Positions 33,797 to 42,725 of a stretch of 64,000 bases of DNA are shown one piece after another. The notes beneath the pieces were generated by a model. The model had not been told where the DNA came from. It did no database searches and worked only from the letters and a program-made list of their open reading frames with translations. Each line of letters starts with the position of its first letter. Positions within the stretch are counted from its first letter, which is position 1. This stretch comes from Strongylocentrotus purpuratus (taxonomy: Eukaryota; Echinodermata; Echinoidea; Camarodonta; Strongylocentrotidae): contig NW_022145594.1 of NCBI RefSeq assembly GCF_000002235.5, positions 18,330,412 to 18,394,411 of the forward strand, in the 5' to 3' direction. The position numbers and the translations under genes were made by a program.

Positions 33797-34518
33797 CAAG
33801 ATCGACCTCAGACTAACAAGAGACCGAACACACCATTACATTATTACCAATGGCAATGAATCAGTCGGTGTGACCGAGGCATATGCCGGCATATGGCTCG
33901 TTGTCATTGGCTAATTATCCGCAGGACCGCTGGTATCGTATCGTACAATAATGTTTGTATGCATGAGGGGTAGAAAGACGGGGCGTCTTTTTGTCTTCTC
34001 TTTTTTTTGTTCTTGTTGTTTTGTTTTTGTATTTTTGTTTGTTGGTTTAAATAATAATTCTCTTCATTGGTAGTACTATGTTTTACTCAAATATTATTAA
34101 TATTTTATGGACAAAACTTTGTTTGATTAAACAAAAAGAAAGAAAAAAAGTATGTATATTTTGAAAATTCTTCTTCTGTATACCGTATCGTATAGTTAAC
34201 TTTTGTTTTCTTTTTGTCCTAACAAATTCAGGTATACCTTTCAAACTGTCTTTATTTCGCCAGTAGTTATCACAGGTGTTTGTAATTGTTATTATTTTTA
34301 CAATTTAAATACGATTACCAAAACAGATACCTTTACCGACACAAATATCGTATTTAGGCCTACTAGGCAAAATAACATTTCTGGGATTATGTTTTTCTCA
34401 ATCCTTTTGCAATCGAGTGTGAGAGTGTGAAAACATGTTATCACCTGTCCTTTTTTTAGAGCTATATTTGATCAGGTTGATCTTTTTTCCCGCTGATTCC
34501 TAGAGATATTACCATTTT
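33797..34518. other. Intergenic, nothing recognised
   Basis: AT-rich, T-rich in the middle; no supported gene. Confidence 0.35.
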
Positions 34519-34790
34519 AACAATAATAATAATAATAATAATAATCCGTTTTTTTATATAGCGCTCAATACACCGATCCAACGATGTGCCTAAGCGCTTT
34601 ACAGATATATTATTACCCCGGTCATCGGATTCAGGCTTACCCGCACACAATGTGTGCACATTTTCCACTCCCTGGGGAGCATTCCAGCAAGTCGCCATTT
34701 TACAGGCGCACACCTGATCCGGGGAAATTTTGGATATATATGTATATACATACGTGACCAGGGAAATTGGGTTAATGATGGTCACTAATG
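34519..34790 (-). mobile_element. SINE-like repeat with (ATT)n tail
   Basis: On the minus strand the order is a GC-rich body (CAGGTGTGCGCCTGTAAAAT, AATGCTCCCCAGGGAGTGG, TGTGCGGGTAAGCCTGAATC), then the AAGCGC...GAGCGCTATATAAA module, then an (ATT)n tail at 34519-34543. The body recurs at 46137-46275 and 48232-48367 (+) and, more diverged, at 27.3-27.5 kb. Confidence 0.7.
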
Positions 34791-35137
34791 AGCCTAATGA
34801 CGACTCTAGAACCCACGTAATAGTGTATTACATTAGAAGATCTAAAATTTTAAATTGATTTGCACATATATTTCTGTATTATACTTTTCTTAGGGCAAGT
34901 TTCAATTTTATTCTCTGTTCCGGTTAAAATATAGACATATTTCCCCAAAATTACATGTAATAATTATTTATGAACTAATTGAAAAAAAGAAAAAAAGAAG
35001 ACTATCCGGAAGAGAAACAAAGGGACGAAACAATTGTACGGATGATTTTTGTTTATGCCCTGTGTCATACTATATGTATCTATTTCAGTACGCGAGTACG
35101 TTATTAGCAGATCGTACAAGTAAATCCTGACATAAGA
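34791..35137. other. Intergenic, nothing recognised
   Basis: AT-rich spacer; no supported feature. Confidence 0.35.
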
Positions 35138-35270
35138 GACTTTTAGATTCTGCAAGACGAGATCGTGGACATCTTTTAAGGCAATATGACGTCACTGTCA
35201 GTGCCTTAAAAGTACGTCACATTGCCTTAAAAGAGCAGTCCACGTTCTGGTCGTGCAGAATCTAAAACTC
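35138..35270. mobile_element. Fold-back element
   Basis: Arms of about 55 bp (35138-35192 and 35214-35270) pair with a few mismatches. Blocks include TTTTAGATTCTGCA, GTGGAC and TTTTAAGGCAAT with their complements. The central loop is about 20 bp. It lies about 120 bp from the LTR retrotransposon but is not part of it. Confidence 0.75.
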
Positions 35271-35392
35271 CCTATTCACACCTGTTTTAAACATGGAGAG
35301 ATGCATCTTAATGTATTTAAGGCTCTTGAATATCATTATCCTCTTTAAATCGATAACCCAGTTGGTTTTTCATGGAAGGCACCGTTAGTACT

Positions 35393-36598
35393 TGTCAGAT
35401 TTAAATACTGAAAATTATTATGGTCTGACGATAAATTAGGTTCTGATGAAATGAGTATGTATCACAAGAAAATCAAGCAATTTCAAGAGTAAGAATATAG
35501 GGTACAAACAGTTTATTTAAGAGCCATCGGCTCAATATAATTAAACATGCAAATAGTTGACAAAAATAAAATGTTTCAGAATCACTGTGAACTTAGATAG
35601 GAGTATATCCTATCACTGTTTATGTCGTCTTATCGGTACTCAATTATATCACAATATAATTCTCCATATTTCCAAAGGAAAATAGATTACCTGATGACCA
35701 GGTCATCCTTCGAGGTATAACATACAGTTAATCACCCACCGTCTCTAGCCCGGTCTTTATATAAAAAGTATACTGTTGTGGGTTAGAGAGTCCCGATTTA
35801 GAGTTTGTAAATACCACCTCTTCCTGTTTCTGAATAGGCGGAACGAAATACTCTGGTGTATGTAGTAACCCGGTGCGATATGATGCATGACCTGCTAAGC
35901 CTGACCGGTGTACGACAGCACTGGGCGTTGACTCAACGACTTGACGCGAGTAGGTTGCCTGAGCGTGTCGACTACGAACACATGTCCATTCACTGATGGT
36001 GCCTAGGGTTATGGCTACGAGCCCAGCTTGTCCAGTTCAGATGTTCAAATGATGATTCAAGTTGAGGCGAGGGCGGATGAGGCTTCTACCACGTCGGCCT
36101 GTGCTGCCTGGTTCTTGCCTGGTCCCATAGTATAGGGAAAGTCTATGCCAGCAACAGCATGCTTATAGCCTGTGGCTGTAACATTTACCTTCGTGGCCAA
36201 CACCCCTCATTTACTCCCAAAATCAGACCAAATTCTGAAAGGTCTGCTCCTCTCGAGATCTCATGTGCAATCTGATTAAACTACCCTAAGTCTCTAATCC
36301 ACGTTGGCTCTCTCAATAGTAACCTCTTTAACATTCTTTGTATTCCTCTCATGCCAAAACTGTCCATCCAAATTCCTTTTACTGAATCCTCTATACAAAA
36401 CTTTCCTATTAACATTCTCCTCATCCTTTCCCCACACACAGACAAAGACAGACACCTGCTCTACTAGAGACCCAAGTTAGTTGACCTAGTAAATCCAAGT
36501 TAGTTGACCTAGCAAATTGCTACCAACAACAACTATTCATCTAACACCTGTCCATTACATTCTCTGTCTAAAAAAGAAATCCCAGTCACATTGTGACA
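35393..36598 (-). repeat. 3' LTR of the Gmr1-like element
   Basis: It starts TGTCAG and ends TGTGACA on the plus strand, and is identical to the 41515-42720 copy except at two sites near 35464 and 35571. On the minus strand a TATATAAAG box (35755-35763) is followed about 240 bases later by AATAAA (35512-35517). This places U3 at about 36598-35740, R between these signals, and U5 at the low-coordinate end. Confidence 0.96.
35512..35517 (-). promoter_or_regulatory. Polyadenylation signal AATAAA in the 3' LTR
   Basis: This is the only well-placed minus-strand AATAAA downstream of the LTR TATA box. It should direct 3'-end formation of the genomic RNA at the R/U5 border. Confidence 0.6.
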
Positions 36599-36600
36599 TA

Positions 36601-36614
36601 TCTCCCCTTCCTTC
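36601..36614 (-). promoter_or_regulatory. Polypurine tract
   Basis: On the minus strand GAAGGAAGGGGAGA lies two bases before the 3' LTR, the usual place for plus-strand cDNA priming. Confidence 0.85.
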
Positions 36615-36645
36615 AAGAAATTTATATAATTTCAGAAAAAAAACT

Positions 36646-36750
36646 CAGAGTGGTTTTCTCATTCTATATGAGGAAAATTTCAGAGTGGTTTTCTCATTCT
36701 ATACGAGGAAAATTTCAGAGTGGTTTTCTCATTCTATACGAGGAAAATTT
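36646..36750. repeat. Three tandem copies of a 35-bp unit in the element's 3' UTR
   Basis: The units start at 36646, 36681 and 36716 (each CAGAGTGGTTTTCTCATTCT then ATAYGAGGAAAATTT). The first differs from the others at one site. They lie between the pol stop and the polypurine tract. Confidence 0.95.
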
Positions 36751-36821
36751 GTTTAAAGGAAAATACAAAGATCAATATTAATTATTAAAACAAAAACTCT
36801 CTGTTCCTGCTTTACTTGAAA

Positions 36822-39719
36822 TCAACTACTGGTATCTGGTATCCTACTTAAGTAGTCTGCACCGACGTTTTCACTGCCCTTGATAGCTGTGATGCTAAAC
36901 TGGTACGGTTGAAGCGCCAGAGCCCATCTCAGAATCCTTGAGTTCGCGACTTTTGATTTCGCGATACACTGCAGTGGCTGGTGATCAGTTTCTAGTTCAA
37001 AATGCTTGCCGTAGAGGTATGGTTCGAACTTCTGAACACCCCAGACTACTGCTAAGCATTCACGTTCCATAACACAGTAGCGCTGCTCTCTTGGGAGAAG
37101 TTTCCTACTAGCGTAGGCGATAGGGAACTTCTTCCCTTCTGTCTCTTGTAGCAGAATTGCACCGAGACCATGATCTGAGGCATCAGTCCTCAGGATGAAA
37201 GGAAGATCTAAGTCCGGAAGATGGAGGATGGGTTCACTAGCAAGTTTCTTTTTCAAGGTAGTGAAGGCTGCCTCTTCCGCATCTCCCCATTTCACTAGAA
37301 GTGGCTCTCCTTTCTTCGTTCGGTCAGTCAGTGGTACTGCTAATGCTGCGAAGTTGGGAACAAACCGTCTGTAATAACCCACAAGACCTAGAAAGGATCG
37401 AAGTTGCTTTTTGGTCTTAGGTCTCGCAGCTCCTTGAACTGCATCGACTTTGTCTTGCACTGGTCGAAGCTCTCCTTGACCTATTCGATGACCAAGAAAT
37501 TCGATACTTACACATCCTACAGTGCACTTGGTAGGCCTTGCCGTCAAGTTTGCTCTCCTCAGTCTCTCGAACACCTCACGGAGGGTATCTAAATGCTCCT
37601 CAAAACTTACTGTATGGATCAAAATATCATCAATGAAATTGTCTACACCATGCAAGCCACGGAGCAAAACCCTCATGATACGACTAAAGCTTGCCGGAGC
37701 ATTAACTAGCCCAAATGGCATGCTTCGAAATTGATACAAACCATCTGGTGTCACAAATGCTGTCAGTTCCTTGGCTTCCTCTGTTAAGGGTACTTGCCAA
37801 TACCCTTTGGTTAGATCAATCTTTGTGAAATACTTGGCCCTAGAAAGTTTTGCAAATATTTCTTCCTGATCAGGTATCGGTTCTGCATCAGTTACGGTAA
37901 CTTGATTTAACTTACGATAATCACAACAAAACCTGATCGTCCCATCTTTCTTCTTTACCATCACTACCGGGGATGCATAAGGAGAAGACGAGGATTCAAC
38001 TATGCCAACATCTATCATCTTCTGAACCTCCTCCTTCACCTTACCTCGCAAAGCATGTGGTAATGGGTACGGTTTACTCTTAATGGGTTCCTTATGGACA
38101 AGTTTAATGTCATGCTTACCTAAGTTTGTCAATCCCGGCATATCAGTCAAAACTTCTTCATACTCCCGTAAAAGAGAGTTGACCTCCTCACGCTGCTTAT
38201 CATCTAGATGTGGACTGCTCTGCACATCTTTGAGAGATTCTGTTGGGGTAAGATTGGGGAGATGAAGAATATCCTTTCTCGAAGAATGGTTTACATCTTC
38301 ATTCTCTCCTTCGCTACATTCCTCAGACAAGCCATCATCCACAACAGAAACACCAGCAACATCAAACCCACCTGCACTCTCCTCTCTCCTGTAGTACTTC
38401 TTCAGAAGATTTGCATGGAAGGTTTTTATCTTTCCATCCTTATCAATTCTGTAGTCCATTTGTCCTATCTTCTTTACCACCTTGAAGGGTCCTTTCCAGT
38501 GCATCAACAGTTTGTTGTTGTCACTCGGAAGTAAAAGAAGGACTTCATCATCAACTTCAAACTTTCTCTCCTTTGCTTTCTTATTGTACTGTCTCCTGTA
38601 CCTCTCTGCTGATTTGCTGAGATTCTGTTGGGCAACTTCACAAGTCAATTGCAGCCTGTCTTTCAGATCCAATACATACTGATATGTAGTCTTGGTATCC
38701 GGTTCATCAACCTCTCCAGTCCACAGCTCCCGTAGGATAGCAAGAGGGCCTCGAACTGCTCTCCCAAACAGGAGTTCAAATGGTGAGAATCCCGTGCTCT
38801 CCTGCACTGACTCTCTGTAAGCAAACAAGAGGGGGTTCAAATACCTACCCCAGTCCTTGGGTCGTTCTTCACACATCTTGCGGAGCATAGACTTCAAGGT
38901 ACCGTTGAAACGTTCAACCAACCCATTGCAAGCGGGATGATAGGGTGTAGTCGTCATCTGACGGATGGAGAATAGACGACTGACTTCCTTCATCAGCTCT
39001 GATGTGAATTGGCTGCCCCGGTCTGTCAACACCTCTCGTGGTATCCCCATCCTGGAGTATATGTCCATCAGTGCCTCTGCAACTGTCTGTGCATCAATCC
39101 TGCGAAGTGCCACAGCTTCTGGGTAACGTGTAGCATAGTCTACAACGGTAAGAATGTACCGATTACCTTTGCTAGTAGCAGGTTCTATCGGTCCAACCAG
39201 GTCCATCGCCACACGTCTAAAAGGTTCATCGATGAGAGGGGTTGATCCCAGAGGCATCTTCGTAACCTTCCCCTTAGGCGAAGTACGCTGACATGGTCCA
39301 CATGACCGACAATACCGCACTATATCTGCATGCATACCTGGCCAGAAAAAGTGAGTCAAAATCTTATCACGGGTCTTTTTAGTTCCAAAATGACCACCAA
39401 GAATAGATTCGTGAGCAAGCTTCAAGACTTGATTCCTGAATTTAGTGGGTACCACAACTTGCACGAGTACATCTGACCCTGGGGTTGCATCAATATATTC
39501 TCTATAGAGTACATCCTTCTTAACGAGAAAGTAAGACGAATTTCCACTCTTACTTATCTTCTTTTCTTCACTTTCAGCGAGTTTCCTGGAAGCATCCAGT
39601 GCATTGTCCTCCTTCTGGGCCTGGATTAGATCATCCACAGACACAATGTCATTAAGTGAATCAGGTACTTGAAGGGGAAGGCCTCGTACGTCCTGCCTTC
39701 CGCTTCTGTCCTCTTGTCT
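36822..39719 (-). CDS. pol: Pol polyprotein: integrase, then reverse transcriptase and RNase H
   Basis: The open frame runs from 39719 to a TGA at 36822 and has no ATG near its start, so it is probably made as a Gag-Pol fusion by +1 frameshifting. Residues are counted from the GTG at 39644. Integrase comes first: zinc-binding H78, H85, C115, C118; catalytic D148, D208, E244 (D-x59-D-x35-E); and a GPY/F module (about 382-400). A linker of about 80 residues follows. Then reverse transcriptase (about 510-720) with D610 and the FIDD motif (670-673), and RNase H with D821, E862, D887 and D930. It ends at residue 940. Ordinary Ty3/gypsy elements have integrase last, so this order is the defining oddity. 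No stop or frameshift interrupts any domain, and all catalytic residues are present. Confidence 0.95.
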   Translation of the reverse strand, partial: RQEDRSGRQDVRGLPLQVPDSLNDIVSVDDLIQAQKEDNALDASRKLAESEEKKISKSGNSSYFLVKKDVLYREYIDATPGSDVLVQVVVPTKFRNQVLKLAHESILGGHFGTKKTRDKILTHFFWPGMHADIVRYCRSCGPCQRTSPKGKVTKMPLGSTPLIDEPFRRVAMDLVGPIEPATSKGNRYILTVVDYATRYPEAVALRRIDAQTVAEALMDIYSRMGIPREVLTDRGSQFTSELMKEVSRLFSIRQMTTTPYHPACNGLVERFNGTLKSMLRKMCEERPKDWGRYLNPLLFAYRESVQESTGFSPFELLFGRAVRGPLAILRELWTGEVDEPDTKTTYQYVLDLKDRLQLTCEVAQQNLSKSAERYRRQYNKKAKERKFEVDDEVLLLLPSDNNKLLMHWKGPFKVVKKIGQMDYRIDKDGKIKTFHANLLKKYYRREESAGGFDVAGVSVVDDGLSEECSEGENEDVNHSSRKDILHLPNLTPTESLKDVQSSPHLDDKQREEVNSLLREYEEVLTDMPGLTNLGKHDIKLVHKEPIKSKPYPLPHALRGKVKEEVQKMIDVGIVESSSSPYASPVVMVKKKDGTIRFCCDYRKLNQVTVTDAEPIPDQEEIFAKLSRAKYFTKIDLTKGYWQVPLTEEAKELTAFVTPDGLYQFRSMPFGLVNAPASFSRIMRVLLRGLHGVDNFIDDILIHTVSFEEHLDTLREVFERLRRANLTARPTKCTVGCVSIEFLGHRIGQGELRPVQDKVDAVQGAARPKTKKQLRSFLGLVGYYRRFVPNFAALAVPLTDRTKKGEPLLVKWGDAEEAAFTTLKKKLASEPILHLPDLDLPFILRTDASDHGLGAILLQETEGKKFPIAYASRKLLPREQRYCVMERECLAVVWGVQKFEPYLYGKHFELETDHQPLQCIAKSKVANSRILRWALALQPYQFSITAIKGSENVGADYLSRIPDTSS
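39661..39719 (-). promoter_or_regulatory. Probable +1 frameshift region between gag-pro and pol
   Basis: The pol frame opens just after a TAG at 39720-39722 and the gag-pro frame closes with TGA at 39661-39663, so any frame change must fall in these 59 bases. The end of the overlap, ACC-UGA-U, resembles the UCC-UGA-U site of ornithine decarboxylase antizyme. Skipping one base there would join directly into GAT TCA CTT of pol. The exact site is inferred. Confidence 0.55.
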
Positions 39720-41214
39720 CTACTGCGTTGGCCTGATGATCTTTTGGCTTCCAGTCTTGGTCTGGGTCAGCTGGTTGCCGGGCTCCATAAATGTTCCCTA
39801 GTACAATATCATACACGGGTGTTAGCACACACAAAGCTTCTGCCTTACCTGTGAAGAAAGGAGTATCTAGCTCGATCGTTGCAACTTGGAAGGTTCTGAT
39901 CGTCCGATCAATGATCAAGCAAGTCCGCTGTTCTCCAGTGAACTGCTCTTCCGACACCAAGTCTTGCCGAACAATGACAGTCGTACAACCGCTGTCACGT
40001 AGAACATCCACGAGCTTCCCGTTCACCATTCCCTTGCTGACTGGCATCTCCACTGGTGAACCACTTGCTGCTGCTGATAATACCGGGAGGGTGTCGCCAG
40101 ATGCTAGCTTCACTCCGGTTCCATCTTCGGTGAGGTTTTCTCTCACGATGAGACTCAAACCCTTCGAGTCATCCAGATGAGCTGTCTCTCTTGAGTCAGT
40201 AGGTCCTGCTGCAGCATCATGTCTGGCTGATGTATCATCTGCTGACCTGCCTTTGACGAGACTTGATCCCATCTCACGTCGACCTTTCTTTCCACTTGGG
40301 CAATTGAAAGACAGATGTCCAAATTTATTACAAGTGTAACATTTCTTGTTCGAAAGATTAGAGTTGGTTGGATTCTCAGACCTACTTGATCTTTTATCAC
40401 TACTTAAACTAGTAGAACTGTTTGGACTCTTAGTATTATTTGAACTGTTAGAACTGGACTGCTGGGCTTTCACCCTTCTTACCCTCAAATCTGTATGAGC
40501 ATCATGATATTGATCAGCTAGAGTTAATACTTCTGTAAGCTTTCCAGGATGACGTTCCTTAACGAACATTAGGCATTCCTTACTGCTTGTATTAAATATC
40601 TGTTCCTGGATGAGCAGGCTCTTCAGACCTTCAACATTGTCATCATAAGAACTAAGATCAATCCATCGATCTAAGTATTTCTCAATTCTATGGGCATATT
40701 GAACATAGATTTCCCCCTGATGGCGTTTAGCATACCTAAACTTAGTCCTATACCCTTCTTCCGTAAGATCATATCCTTTTAGAAGTGAGGATTTAACTAT
40801 GTCATAATCCTTAACCTGGGAAACTGTAAGTCTTGAAATAATATCCAAAGCCTTACCCGACATCAAAGCACAAATTGCGAGTGCCCAATCCGACTTATCC
40901 CACCCTACAATTACGGCATGTCTCTCAAACCTAGACAAATAACTGTCAATATCATCCTTTCCTTCTTGGAAAACTGGAAGAGGAGGAATACTTAGCCTAC
41001 TACGTGGGTGCCCCGACTGTGAACTAGGTCCCGTCCCATTAGTTTTCCTTAGTTCCTCTAGTCTAATCTGTTGAGCTATTACTTCAGTCTCGGCACTCCT
41101 TGCTGCCGCTCGTTCATCTCTAGCTTCACGCACACACTCATCAACATACGTTCTCAATTCCTTCCCCTCCAAATTAAACTCTTTCCCTTGTGTAATAAAC
41201 TTATCTCTCTCCAT
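39661..41214 (-). CDS. gag-pro: Gag with fused aspartic protease
   Basis: This ORF makes the structural protein and protease of the virus-like particle, 517 residues from the first ATG (41214). A GTG 12 bases upstream is also in frame. In order: charged N-terminal region; capsid segment (about 85-237) with a SCAN-like pattern (EEGYRTKFRYAKRH and later KECLMFVKERHPGKLTE); Ser/Asn-rich linker; one CCHC zinc knuckle (C-x2-C-x4-H-x4-C, about 292-305); and a retropepsin-like domain with active-site DSG at D407 and a later IVLGN motif. The last 59 bases overlap the pol frame, which lies +1. The stop is TGA in the context ACC-TGA-T. Confidence 0.93.
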   Translation of the reverse strand: MERDKFITQGKEFNLEGKELRTYVDECVREARDERAAARSAETEVIAQQIRLEELRKTNGTGPSSQSGHPRSRLSIPPLPVFQEGKDDIDSYLSRFERHAVIVGWDKSDWALAICALMSGKALDIISRLTVSQVKDYDIVKSSLLKGYDLTEEGYRTKFRYAKRHQGEIYVQYAHRIEKYLDRWIDLSSYDDNVEGLKSLLIQEQIFNTSSKECLMFVKERHPGKLTEVLTLADQYHDAHTDLRVRRVKAQQSSSNSSNNTKSPNSSTSLSSDKRSSRSENPTNSNLSNKKCYTCNKFGHLSFNCPSGKKGRREMGSSLVKGRSADDTSARHDAAAGPTDSRETAHLDDSKGLSLIVRENLTEDGTGVKLASGDTLPVLSAAASGSPVEMPVSKGMVNGKLVDVLRDSGCTTVIVRQDLVSEEQFTGEQRTCLIIDRTIRTFQVATIELDTPFFTGKAEALCVLTPVYDIVLGNIYGARQPADPDQDWKPKDHQANAVETRGQKRKAGRTRPSPSST

Positions 41215-41493
41215 ACTGCAGGCCACACCAAGGTAAATTTACAAACCTGCCAAATGCAGACAATTTATGCAGCGCAAACGTCACCACGCCCTCAGCTCTG
41301 GCACAGGCACGTAGAGAAGCCTCCCTGCCCCGATCTGCACTTGCACCACCGTCCGAACAGTCTTGAACCTACAAACACTGTAAACTGGAGAGAAGATCAA
41401 GTTTTCATTATTACACAAAAACAATCACAAGACATATTAACCAATGATAACAATCTAATCATTATAACCTAACCTATCAAATAGACAAAAATT

Positions 41494-41511
41494 GTCCCTT
41501 CGTGGTCGCCA
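41494..41511 (-). promoter_or_regulatory. Primer-binding site
   Basis: On the minus strand TGGCGACCACGAAGGGAC begins three bases after the 5' LTR. It starts with TGG, as expected for pairing with a tRNA 3' CCA. I cannot assign the tRNA with confidence. Confidence 0.75.
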
Positions 41512-41514
41512 ATA

Positions 41515-42720
41515 TGTCAGATTTAAATACTGAAAATTATTATGGTCTGACGATAAATTAGGTTCTGATGAAATGAGTATGTATCAGAAGAAAATCAAGC
41601 AATTTCAAGAGTAAGAATATAGGGTACAAACAGTTTATTTAAGAGCCATCGGCTCAATATAATTAAACATGCAAATAGTTGACAAAAATAAAACGTTTCA
41701 GAATCACTGTGAACTTAGATAGGAGTATATCCTATCACTGTTTATGTCGTCTTATCGGTACTCAATTATATCACAATATAATTCTCCATATTTCCAAAGG
41801 AAAATAGATTACCTGATGACCAGGTCATCCTTCGAGGTATAACATACAGTTAATCACCCACCGTCTCTAGCCCGGTCTTTATATAAAAAGTATACTGTTG
41901 TGGGTTAGAGAGTCCCGATTTAGAGTTTGTAAATACCACCTCTTCCTGTTTCTGAATAGGCGGAACGAAATACTCTGGTGTATGTAGTAACCCGGTGCGA
42001 TATGATGCATGACCTGCTAAGCCTGACCGGTGTACGACAGCACTGGGCGTTGACTCAACGACTTGACGCGAGTAGGTTGCCTGAGCGTGTCGACTACGAA
42101 CACATGTCCATTCACTGATGGTGCCTAGGGTTATGGCTACGAGCCCAGCTTGTCCAGTTCAGATGTTCAAATGATGATTCAAGTTGAGGCGAGGGCGGAT
42201 GAGGCTTCTACCACGTCGGCCTGTGCTGCCTGGTTCTTGCCTGGTCCCATAGTATAGGGAAAGTCTATGCCAGCAACAGCATGCTTATAGCCTGTGGCTG
42301 TAACATTTACCTTCGTGGCCAACACCCCTCATTTACTCCCAAAATCAGACCAAATTCTGAAAGGTCTGCTCCTCTCGAGATCTCATGTGCAATCTGATTA
42401 AACTACCCTAAGTCTCTAATCCACGTTGGCTCTCTCAATAGTAACCTCTTTAACATTCTTTGTATTCCTCTCATGCCAAAACTGTCCATCCAAATTCCTT
42501 TTACTGAATCCTCTATACAAAACTTTCCTATTAACATTCTCCTCATCCTTTCCCCACACACAGACAAAGACAGACACCTGCTCTACTAGAGACCCAAGTT
42601 AGTTGACCTAGTAAATCCAAGTTAGTTGACCTAGCAAATTGCTACCAACAACAACTATTCATCTAACACCTGTCCATTACATTCTCTGTCTAAAAAAGAA
42701 ATCCCAGTCACATTGTGACA
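41515..42720 (-). repeat. 5' LTR of the Gmr1-like element
   Basis: 1206 bp, the transcriptional start side of the element on the minus strand. It carries the promoter copy that matters: TATATAAAG at 41877-41885. Two substitutions separate it from the 3' LTR. Confidence 0.96.
41877..41885 (-). promoter_or_regulatory. TATA box in the 5' LTR
   Basis: TATATAAAG on the minus strand, in a GC-richer surround. The start site would be expected 25-30 bases further, near 41850. Confidence 0.6.
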
Positions 42721-42725
42721 GTACT

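Larger units (their letters stand above)
35388..42725 (-). mobile_element. Complete Gmr1-like Ty3/gypsy LTR retrotransposon
   Basis: The element itself spans 35393-42720 (7328 bp) and is flanked by a 5-bp target duplication, GTACT (35388-35392 and 42721-42725). It reads on the minus strand: 5' LTR, primer-binding site, gag-protease ORF, pol ORF in the +1 frame, polypurine tract, 3' LTR. The LTRs are 1206 bp each, begin TGT and end ACA, and differ at two positions that I could find. Pol has integrase ahead of reverse transcriptase and RNase H. That order, with a Ty3/gypsy integrase and a SCAN-like capsid, identifies the Gmr1 group described from deuterostomes. There is no env ORF. Every part needed for autonomous transposition is visible and unbroken. 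Confidence 0.95.

Noticed and set aside
36517..36781. Two ORFs reading the 35-bp repeats
   Set aside because: They lie in the LTR and 3' UTR and arise because 35 is not a multiple of three, so each frame crosses the units.
39642..39644. GTG as the true start of pol
   Set aside because: The pol frame is open and reads sensibly upstream to 39719, and eukaryotic pol is normally made as a Gag-Pol fusion.
37404..40180. Plus-strand ORFs inside the retrotransposon
   Set aside because: Antisense shadows of gag-pro and pol.
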